Shown: one piece after another, positions 51,799 through 63,700 of the stretch
Position numbering within the stretch: position 1 is the first letter of the stretch
Layout: the number at the start of each line of letters is the position of its first letter
NCBI GenBank assembly: GCA_964517115.1
Contig: CAZFBE010000002.1
Coordinates: 1-64,000 of the forward strand
DNA: 64,000 nucleotides
DNA from: UBA6624 sp964517115 [NCBI: uncultured bacterium]
Lineage (GTDB): Bacteria > UBP7 > UBA6624
Direction: 5' to 3'
Position numbers and translations under genes: made by a program
The notes under the pieces: generated by a model
What the model was told of the DNA's origin: nothing
What the model saw: the letters and a program-made list of their open reading frames with translations, nothing else
The model's database searches: none

Positions 51799-54700
51799 AT
51801 GAAAAAATTCATAAAATTAGTATTTTCTTTAATCATCTTTTCCATTGTTTTTTCTGCCTGTAGTGGTGGAGGGAATGAGGATGTTGGTTCTCCTCAATTT
51901 ATTACAGGAGCTTTAGAGCCTGGACAGGTTGACGAATCTTACAACATGCTTTTGGAGGCTACCGGAGGTAGTGGAGACCTGGATATCTCTCTTTACAACA
52001 TCAATGATCTTCCTTCTGGTTTGGAATTTGATCCAAGTAGTTCTACTTTATTTGGTATCCCTGTTATTGGCACTACTGTTGAGTTGCTTTTTAAAGTTAC
52101 CGATGAAAGGGGTGAAACAGGCGAGACTCGTCTTGTTTTAAGGATTAACCAAGGGCCAGAGGTCACCCTTGCTCCGTTTGCTTATCTTCTTGACGAAGAA
52201 GGCAATAAGGTTCCTGTCGGCAGCGTTGATTCAAGATGTACGGAAGAAAATTCTGATACTTGTACTTTTGTTACAGATTCAACCACAAACATTGATCACT
52301 CCGTTTTAGATCTTTACGTGGAATTTCAAGAGACCGATGCTGAGGATAATGTAATTGTTGAATGGGAGCAAATTAGCCCAAGCCAATGCAGAGGGACAGT
52401 AACAACAAATGAAGGGCAGATTCTTCTCCAACCTTTTTATCCCTTAACGCCTGCAACTAATCTTCAAGATGAAGAGGGTCAAACTATTTCTAATCAATAT
52501 TTCAGTCATGCAGTTTGGCATGCTCCGAACCTAGATGAAGATTCAGGATGTGCTCAAACAGATATTCCTGTTACCCTCAGGGTCCGAATGTCTGATGACA
52601 AGGGTGGATTTACTGAGGCAGACATAAACTTAACTGTCAATTATGTTGCAGAATTCAATAGCCCAGCTACTGTTACTTCCTTTGAATGGGAAGACGAAAA
52701 AGGGACTCCAAGAAACAGTGAAATAATCGAGCCTGGACAATCTTCAGGAGGGTCTTTCAATGCTGAAGATGTTAGTGATGATGGTTCTGGAACATCTAAT
52801 GATAATAATTATGTTTGGTTAGCTGCTGAGTTCCAGAATGGCAATATCTCAGAATCAGAAAACATCAGCCTTATAGGCTGGAGTGTTAATTTGATAGGTG
52901 AAAATTTACCATTTGAAGGGGAGGTTGAAATTGATGAACCTACAAATGGCAAAGTTGGAGATACTAATGATCCTTCTAGCGGTTTGCTCTGTACAAATGA
53001 ACCTGGACAACAGCCTGTTTTCTGTGGTCGTTTTAGACCTCTTGTAAGTAGGGATGTTGAAGGTGCGAGTGACCAATATGAAATTAGTGTTACAGCTCAA
53101 GACATTTATGGTGGAGTTGGAAGCACGACTTGGCTTATTACTGTTTCCGATAGCGGAACTTCAAGCGGTGGAGGAGGCGGTGGCCCTGCTTTTAAAAACT
53201 CAATTCCTGTGATAACTGGAAGCAATCCTCAAGCACAAATTTCAATGGAGGTTAGTGAAACTACAGGAGCCAATAGGCAGGTTAGTGTAACTGCTGATGA
53301 TAATGATTCCGATATCATCAGGTATTGGTGGTCTCTTGACATAAACAACTCAAATGCAACGCCTAATGGATGTGTTACCGACAACAGTCTTGCAAATTTA
53401 TGGGGTCATGACAATTGGTCTTGGGATCCAAATGCTGGATTTAATTCTTTGGTTCAGGATGTAAATTCAAATGATGCTATTCTTTCAAACAGTGTTGTAA
53501 GGAATCCAGACCTGAATGTACAAAATTCAATTCTTCGAACATTGGATACGGTAAACTCATCTCCAGCGATTTCTTCTGTTGGATTTACATTTACTCCTGG
53601 ACAGTGTGCGGGTGCTGTTGCTGGAACAACATGTGTGAGAATTGACAATATTCAGGCTTTTGGTGGGGTCCAGAATGGTGTCTCTATTCCAGTAAGGATT
53701 AGTGATGATGCTGGTACCGAGTACATGGACACTTTTATTACTTCTGTTTCAGCTGATCCAGATCCTTTGAATGCTCCTGCAGGAAATCTAGAAATAGCAG
53801 AAACTCTTGAGGACGACTATTCGATAATGAATAATGCAAGAGTCAGCATAAGGTGTGCATTACCTATAAGTGTTTCTGTTGCGGACCAGATAGCAATCCA
53901 GGGATTTCTTGACAACGGTAATGGGTTGAGTCATAACAGCATTATCGACACTGATGTTTCTCAAGATTTTTCAAGAGTTTGTGGAAGTGATGATGTTCTT
54001 GGAAACCCTTTGTGTGATTGGGGGCATTTTGTTATAGTCTTCCCTGACCCTTCTGAAACTTGCTCTCCGTATGCTGAGCAAAACTGGAGTACTGATGGTT
54101 GTTACCAAAGAGCTCAAGTGACATCTGTTGACCAAAGTACAGGAACATTAAACCTAGATAGATTTTTGACTTTAGATACCAATGACCAGTACCAAATTCT
54201 GGGATGTGATTTAGGTGGAATTTTCACCCCTTCTGATTCAGGTGATGATTGTGACAAGTCTGACGAGTCGATTGTTACTGTTACTTTTAGTTCTCCAAAT
54301 GTTAACAACCCCCCTCAGATAACTTCTGGACCATCAATTTCCGATGATCCTATATTTGAATTTTCAACTTTAGATGCTTCTAAGACAACTGTTTCAGTTT
54401 CTGTAGAAGATTCTGATGGCCCTGGTTCTTGTGCCCTATCTTGGACAGACCCATGTGGAACTATGAAATACTATTGGACTGACTGGAAAGGTAGTAACAA
54501 CAATGCAAATACGAGGGCATATCTTGTTCAAAACGGTACTTTTGGATCAAACACTGTTGTTGTCCAAGGTTCTTGTAATCGACATGAACAGTATAGGCCA
54601 GTAAGGGTTAGCGATAGTTCAAACCCTCTTGGGCATGAAACAACAATAGAAAGTTGTATTGAGTCTGGTAATTTTGGTAATCAAAATGCTACTGTAACTT

Positions 54701-57700
54701 TGGCAACCAATTTAGACAACAATTACCTTACGAGTAATTTGGCAATTCTTGAACATATGCAGTGGGGCTCTTATGGACCTTCTGCGAGTATAGAAAGCAA
54801 TAATGGCATTTGGGCAAAAACAGGTGTTAGCGGTATTGTTTGGACTGCTCCATCAGCTGATTTGAATGGTGTTGATATATGGACTGGTGAAACTAACTTC
54901 AGGATAAGGGTTGTTGCTGTTGACGGAACATGTCGTTATCCGGGGATTTTAGACTTCCCTGAGGCTCAATTGTGTGATTCAGCAAGTGCTTCTGTTGGTG
55001 TTATAAACAATGTAGAGCCGTCTGCAGGTTTGACTTTTGAGATACTTGACGAAAATCCAACTAACTTAAGGGTTAGTTTTGATGCTTCTTCAAGTTTTGA
55101 TTTGGATTCGGGTCCTGATGCTTTGAAGTATATGTGGGACTTTGATTCTGACGGTACTAATGATTTGACAACTTTGAATTCAATTTACATTCACACTTAC
55201 ACCGAAAATGCCCCTTTCTACGATGCGACACTAACCGTTACAGATGGAATCTCAAATGATTCCGAGACTGTAAGGATTCAGGTTAATCAGGCTCCGGAAG
55301 TGCCTAAGATATGGATATATGGTGTTGATGAAGATCCTTCAAATTGTATAAACACAGGATGTGAACAAGGGCAATTCTCAAATGCTCTAGAAAGCTTTAC
55401 AACCATGAATCCAATTTCTACTAATCCGACAGAATTTGTGAACCCTTCAACAGGGAAGTTCATTGGGCTTGGTGTTGGTATCTGTGATGATGACAATATC
55501 CAAACTCTTGAATGGGACCTTGACTATGATGGAGTTTCATTTTTTGCAGATGTTATACAAAATAGTTTTTCAAATATAGATTCTTCTGCATTGTCTGTAA
55601 ATGATACTGTCATTTGTGATGCTTCTGGTGAACAGAATTTCTATCAATGGGAACTTAATTCAACAGATGGAATAAATGGCCTAGGTTCTCAAATGAATTT
55701 TGCTAGTGATTACAGGGTTGCTGTAAGGGTTGTTGATGAAGAGGGTGCTACGAGTAACTTGATGTGTTTGAATGTTTATGGTGATGTTAACGGTGCTTGG
55801 GATGCGAAGCTTTGTAGGGAAGGAGACCCTCAAAGCAATTTGGAAATCCCTCTAACTGTTGGTAATGATGAGATGATAAGTGGTGACATCAATGAAAATG
55901 ATGAATATCCATTCTTGCCTGCTGAAGGTGTTGATAACAGCCATTCTCAAGGTCAACACAATATTAGATTTGTTCAAACTGGTCCTGATACTGGAATATT
56001 GCATTCAATCTGGATATCTTCATCTTTGGATGAATGTTTAGGTGGAGAAACTCAAATAAGGTACAGGAGAGGTGCTTATGATGGCTCAGACCCTAATAAC
56101 AGAGATATCAATTGGGAAGAAGCTCAGAATATTTCACATGAAGAACCAAGCAATGGAATCAAATGTGGAAGTAATGCTGAATCTCCAAATTTGACTGTAG
56201 ATCCTGGCAATAGCGATCATTTGATTGTTTTCTTTGGAGATGATGAGAATGGTGACTTGGATGTTTATTGGATAGAAAGTATTGATGCTGGTTCCACTTG
56301 GTCTCAAAGAAACTCTATGCCAGGTCTTGGAAATAGTGATTTGAGGGCTTCTGGACAAGGTGCACAAACCCAGCCAGTTTTATCCATAGAGCCTACTACA
56401 GGAAGTCCGTTTGATGATTTCTGGCATTTGAGTTTTGTGGAAGCTTCAAGTGGTCGTGCAAAGATGTTCCACATGATGAGTGATGACCAGGGTGCAAGCT
56501 GGGTTGATGGAAACAAGTATGACCAAAGAATAAACAATGCTCCACAGGTGCACGTAAGGGTTGCAGCAGGTTTTGATGTTTCTGTTGGAATGGCGACAAA
56601 TGAATCTGGCCCTGATTTGGAATGCTGGGTTAGCGATTATGAGGATGATGGTGGATTTTTAGCACCTGTGAATCAGACTTGCGAATGGAATGCAAACTAT
56701 GACACAAACATTCAAAGGGCAGGTGGAGGTTTCAATCCTTCCTTTATTGAAAATGACAGTTGTGAAAATGATTCAGGTTGGGGTAATTCAGCCTCTGTTC
56801 TTTCAGGTTATTCATATGCAACAACAGGCTTGAAGAGAGTTGGTGCGAGATTCACAGACTCTCATGGAGCTGTTGGGTGTGGTGTGATTTGGGTTCCTGT
56901 GAATAATAACCAGGATCGTCCACCTGTTCCTGTGATGAGGTTGAGAAACCCAAGCAACAACAATAGGGCTATAGGAGAATTGGATGAAACTGGAAACCTT
57001 TCCGTTGAAGCACAGTGTGCTTGGCGTGTAGGTGGTTTTGGAGATAATAACAGAGGTTCTTATGACCCTGATGAAACAAGCTTTACATGTGAATTTGTTT
57101 CCGATTGGGATCCTGCTACTGCATGGACATCGCAGAATGTTCAAACAGTTAACTGTAATCCAAACAACAATCCAAATTCAGGTTCGAATTGTGCTATTGA
57201 TTTAAGTTATTCTGATTGGCAAGGATTCGCTTCTGGAGATGCAAGAACCCGTGTTGGTTTGAGGGCATGTAGTGGTGGTCCAAACCCAGGAGAATGTTCA
57301 CCGATTATTTGGAGTCATCTCTATGTTGATGATTACGAGAATAATGCTCCTGTTGTTTTGCTCAAGATTGAGGAAGACCAGAATGAGGCTTGTTCGCTAG
57401 CTTCTGCAGGTGTTTTGAACCATGACTTGGCAACACCATCATTCAATGTTTGTTTTGATGCAACGGCATCATTTGATAGAGAAGATGAATTTGTCAATTT
57501 TTCAAATGGATCTCTTATCTGTGATTCAAATTCAATAGCTACAAGTGCCCCAATTGTCACAGACAATGGAGACGGTACTGGAAAATGTACTTTTAGGGAA
57601 GTTGGAGATTATGCTGTTAAATATGAATTGACAGACAATAATGGAGAGGTTGGAGAAAGAACAGTTTTGATATCCGTTGGTTATGGAGACGATCCGAGTT

Positions 57701-60700
57701 CAGATGGTTACCAGCATGACATAAATGCTGGAAATAGCGATCCACAAGCTGTTGCAATAGTAAAGCCTTTTGCTGAATCTGTGCGTAACGTTTCAGAATA
57801 TGACAATACTGGCAATGCTTCTGTTTACCTAGATGGAAGAAGATCTGTCGATGCTGATGGTGAGGTTGTTTCTTGGGATTGGGATCTTAATTATGACGGT
57901 ATTACATTTAATGTTGATGTAAGTGGGAATGAATTAAATTCATCAGTTGATTTAACGTTTGGTAACAATGTTGCTGGCGCAAATTACAGAGAGGGTGTTA
58001 TTGCTTTAAGAGCAACTGACAATCTTGGTGCAACAAACATTCATGCTGTGACATACAGAGTTATGCCAAATGAAAACGAAGCACCACAAGGTGCAATTTC
58101 TGCAAGTCCTTTCCTTGCTGGTTTTGCTCCTTTGACTGTTGACTTTAATGCTGTAGCCGTTGATACTGACGATGCAACATGGACAGATCCAACTGATTGT
58201 GATGGTTGTACTTATGAATGGGATTTTGATGTTGTTGGTGGAACCTTTACTGTTGATGCAACAGGCGAAACTGAAAATGTGACTTTTTCGGAAGAAAAAG
58301 ATTACACTGTCGGCTTGAGGATTACTGATGCTGATGGTAGTCTTTCTCCGGTTATTACAACTGTAATACATGTTGGAGACTGTCCAGATGACGGAACTCC
58401 TTGTGATTCAGTTACGAGAAACAGGCAGCCACAATCCTATTTCTTCATCAGTGGAGCAAGCGGTGCATTAGGAACATTCAATCCTGGAGGTTCTTATTTT
58501 GTTGATTTTGATGGTTCAAGGTCAGATGATCTTGATGGAAACATCAATGAATATCAGCCAGTTTGTAACGGAGGGACCATTTCCCAATGGACTGGAGTTT
58601 CTGACTCCACCTGGAGATGTTCATACGATGAAGCAATTGATGGTGTAGGTATCAAGACTGTAAGCTTAACGGTTACAGATGATGGCGGGCTTAGAGATGA
58701 TTCTGGTAACGCAAGCACTATTCTTCCTGCTGACTCAGTTCTAACTCATACTGTCAACTTGGATGTTTATGTTTCCGACATGAACCAAGATCCAATGGGG
58801 AGTATTAAGGTTACAGGTGTTTACTACAACCACGATTCACTTCAGCCAGTTCCATGGAATACAGCTTTGTCAAAAGATGCTGATACAAGCATGAGTGCTG
58901 GTTCTGGGATTGCTTCAAGGGAAATTGACTGTAACTGGGCTTGGAACCTTCCATTTGACAATCCAGGTTTGACTCAGGAATCGGGTAGCTGTTCTGTTGC
59001 TATAGACGGAATGGTAAATGGCGCGAATCTTCTTACCGTCAAGGTTAGCGATGATGAGGCTTCCCCATCCGAGGATGTCAGAACTGTTGTTGTCTGGGTT
59101 GATGAACTAGGTTCTGGACAGCAGAGGCCAGTTGCGCTTGCTGATTACACGGGGTCGTTGACGGTCGGATCTAGTTCAACAACCCACAATGTTGAAATTG
59201 ATTTGAATAATTCATGGGATCCAGATGGTGACCTTTTGTCACATCGAATTAATTGCGGTGCTGGTGGAGGAATAATTGATTTTGCTGTGGGAACATGTAA
59301 TTTCCCAAATCCTGCTCCAGGTGCTGGTCCTGTTCTAGAAACGGTTGAATATTCAGTATGTGACAATGGGACTGTTGGAGGATGTGGTTTTTCTGTAGAG
59401 CCTTTAATTAGGGACCATATTGACCTTACAGATTTTGTCATTGTGGCAGATGGGGTTTGTGCTACAGGCCTTTTCGCAGATGGAATTGGAGTAAGGGTTT
59501 CTAACCAACTTAACCCACCGGATTCTGACGACAGAACAGTTGAGGCTGGAGGATGTGATCCAACAGACCCTATAACAGACATAGTATCGAATGCACAGAT
59601 AAATTCAACTACTGTTGATATTCCAGATGGAGAATGTATTGCTCAATCTTTCCGTGTAGGAAACCCTATACGTATTGAAGATGATAATATGTTTGGTGCA
59701 GGACCTACAAATACAACAATTACCAACTGTACTCCTGGCAGTCCAGATGTATTGGAATTTGCTGATCCTTTGCTTGAAACTGTTCAGGATGGAGACAATG
59801 CCCGCGTTGTAAGTCTCTTGGATACTGTAAGGGTTGATGGAGGATTCTTTGGTGGAGTAATGTCTCCTGCTTACTTGGTTGATGATGGTGCTCAAATTGA
59901 AGAGATTCGCGAAGGGAATATTGGTTCTGCTGCAACGGCTGGAGATAACCAGTTGCAACTTGCAGCTGGAAGTTGTGCTGATCCTGAATTGAACCTAATC
60001 AGAGGAAGACAGGGTTTAGTTAGGGAAAATGAAACCTTGACTTCAGTCTTCACAATAGATACATGTGGTGTTGTAGGTGCTGACGTTATTACTTTCCCTG
60101 AACCTTTGAGGGATGATTACACAACCAATGGAATTATTGACATGAATGACAATCTTGATATTGAGTATTTGACATTTGAAATTTGGAACAACAGACCTCC
60201 TGTTGTTGTTGCTCATGAAGAAAATACTGATTGGGTTGTTCCAGTTGGAGGAACCACGAGTTGGCATTCAAGATCCCAAGATGAAGGGGATCCACTTTAC
60301 CTTTCATGGGATCCAGATGGTGACTCTTTGCAGTATGCATGGGAATGTGACAGTGTTGGAGCAGGAAATACTTCAGCTCAAGATTGTCAATTTGATACTG
60401 TTGGAAGGCCAGCGGTTTCTCTTGTTGTAAGTGATGGAGATTTGTCCGGACAGGATAATCACAATATCGCAAGAGCAACAAACACAACGCCGATGCCAAT
60501 TGTTTATATTGATCCTCAAACTGACTTCTTGCCAGTTGTGGATAGTTTGATGACATCAAACAATGTTGTTTTGGTCGGAGGTTCAACCATGGATCTTGAA
60601 GGCCAATTAAGCAATCCTCCTTGGAGCACAACGTTCCAGTGGGATTGTGGAGATGGAAATGGGCTAAATACAAGCCCTCCATTCTCTCCAGGTCCATTTA

Positions 60701-63700
60701 ACTATGATTTATGTTCTTACCCGGCTTCCAATACTCCAACGATCCCACATAGTGTTAGCCCAATTGAACTTATAGTGAATGACCCACATGTTTCTCCTGG
60801 ATGTACGAGCTACTTCTGTTTGCCTGGCTCCACTTCCTTGGGTGTTATCCCTGTTAGGAATATGTTGAATAGAGCCCCAAGGGCTGCTATTTCAGGTCCT
60901 GAAAATTGGGATTCGAATACAAATCCAAATAACCCTTGGGAGGAAGATCATTTGAACTGGGTTGGAACTTTTGATGTTTCTGTGAGTTCTGCTCCAAATT
61001 TCAACGGTACTTTCTCTGTTCCTCTTTCAGCTCATAACTCCATTGACCCTGATGACCAAGCACTGACTTATTCTTGGGATTGTGGCAATGGTAGCCCTGT
61101 TGTAAATACACCAGTACACACTTGTGTTTATCAGGATGATGCTGTTGCGAGTGATGTTAGAGATGGTTTGACAGATTTGGGCAATGATGGAACTGGGGAC
61201 ATGTGGACTGTAACTTTGACAGTAACAGACTCAATGGGTGTTTCTGATACAGATACTGCTAGTGTAAGGGTCGTCGAGCAGCTTTCTCCACAGAGTGGAA
61301 TTTTCCAAAGTGATGCAAATGGTCAAAACAATTATTGGGTAGCTGATTCTGATCCAGGTATTGCAGACCTCAAACGACCTGATTTAGAGCTGTTGGATGT
61401 TTTTGCGGACGGAACATACCTTTTCCCGAAACCATTAACTCCATTTGGTGGTGAGAATCCTGGAGGATGTCCTTTTGAGGAACTTCCAAATTGTGATTCT
61501 GCAAATACCCTTTTTGATTCCGTTGTACATCTTGACGCTTCAAGGAGTTTAGATCCTTATGGAAGAAACATCTTTGTTCAGATTGATTGTGACTGGGTCG
61601 ATTCAAATGATTTTGCTACTTTCTCTCCAGATATGAGTGGTTCTACTTTCGATGCTTTGGCACCTGCTTGGTTTGAGCATGTGTGTAGAGATCAGGTTTC
61701 TGGACCAGCTTTATGGAATGGAACTGATTCACCAAATTCAGGAGACTCTTCTACATACACTGTTTCAAGAAATGTTTCTGTTAGGGTTTGTGAAACTGCG
61801 TCAACAACAGCATGTGCTGCTTCTGCTAGAGAAGACATTTCATCATTTGATATGACTTTATGGAGAAACAGGGTTCCTTTAGCCCACATAACAATACAGG
61901 ATGATGTTTTCTCAGGGGACAATTCAAGGAATGTTGACTATACAGCACGTTCTTCTTGGGATCCAGACGGTGACCCAGTTCTTTTCGGGCAAGGTGCTGG
62001 AACCATAGATAAAGATGGTCTTGCTAACTGGAGTGGAATAACACCAGACATATGTCCAGATGGTGGAACTTTCTGTGACGATAAGGATCAGGTTCCTCAA
62101 TGGGTATGTGATGATGGAGGTAGTTGGCCTTATCAAACAGGTTTTGGAAACAATAAGGTAGTTTGGGATGTTGACCAGGGTCACAGAATTGGATCCGGAT
62201 CTTCATTAGGGGAACAAGGTGTAAATGGAGAGGACTCATTCAGATGTCTTGTTTCTGGTCAGGGTGTTACATTTAGGCCAACCCTTTATGTTTCTGACGG
62301 AGACCCTTCTGATGAAGGGTACAGTTTGGAGTCTTGTATTGAGTACTCTGATTCAGGAAGCCCATTTGCTTCTACTTTAGATAATCATGTTTGTGCAAAT
62401 GGAAATCCAATACATCTTGGCGGAGTTGGAAATGGCTTGACTGTCAATAATCCGCCTTCAGCTTGGATAATCCAACAGACAAAGGGTGATCTTTTTGGAA
62501 TTACACCATTCCAGGTTAGCCTTTCTGCCGATCATTATGATCCAGATGGAGATCCTTTATCAAATAACTTTAATAGTGCTACTGGTTTTGAGTGGGATTA
62601 TCATTATTCAAGATCTTGGTATTGGGGCGGCAACAATGACGATGTGTTAAATGTTAACGACTTTAATTATCAAGACGATACTGTTTCTGATTTTGATATC
62701 GACAGTGCAGGGGTTTGGAATTTTGCTGTTAGAGCAACTACAGAAGGTACACATACAGCTTTAGTTCAAAGTGATGGATCCGGTGCAAATTGTTTTGATG
62801 AAGACTTAGGAGACGTGTATCCATGTGATACAAGCATGATGGATCTTCCTCAGGTTGTTTGGGATAACATACTCGGTCTTGTTGGAGGTATTGCTTCTAG
62901 CCAAGATTGTAAGTGGGGTGTTCAAGACCCTCTTGACCTGCTGCTTTACGGTGACGGGGGAATGTTCCTTCTCAAAGATGAAGATGCTGCCATGTATAAC
63001 ATTGGTCAAAGTGTTGAAATTTTTGGAGGTCCTTTCAACCAAACATTCCTTGCAGGTTCAGTTTGTGATATTGTAGATATTCCAAGTGGCTGGAACGGAT
63101 TGGATGGAGACCTTTCAAGAGTTTATATCAACTGGAACGGATTCCTTTTCCAGCAGTTGCCAATTGGTGAAACTTTTATTAGAAATACAGACAATACATT
63201 GACCGGAACTGAGGAAATCAAGACATTTACTGTTACAACTGATGGTTATGTTGGAAATCTTCAGATACCAACAAGACATGCTCAGTCTGGAAATATACTT
63301 TCCAACGGAGCTTCTGCTGGTGCAAACAATGATACCCAAAATGATTTCCATGCAGCTGCTTTTGGAGAATGGGACGGATGGACAATCATAGATTCTGAAG
63401 ACCAAAGGCCGGATTCAACTGTTATGGAGAGTTCTGATTTTGATGATAACAACCAGGTCTTTGGACAGTATTCATTATTCTTTGACTCCAGTCCTCCAAA
63501 CAATCCTCAACATACAGTTATGTTTAACAGGTTTGTTCATACTTCAGATGATGCTGCTATAAGTGGCTCTTTCGGAGGTTGGTTCAATATGAATTACGAG
63601 GATCAACTTGTTGGAACCTCACAAGCAGGTTCTAATATTTCCGTTCTTGATTCATTTGGATTTGGTTTAGCTATTGACTCTGCTGCTTGTAGTCCAAGTG

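Noticed and set aside
52906-63503. Numerous minus-strand frames of 60-190 codons
   Set aside because: All lie within the continuous giant gene, lack ribosome binding sites and show no family motifs.
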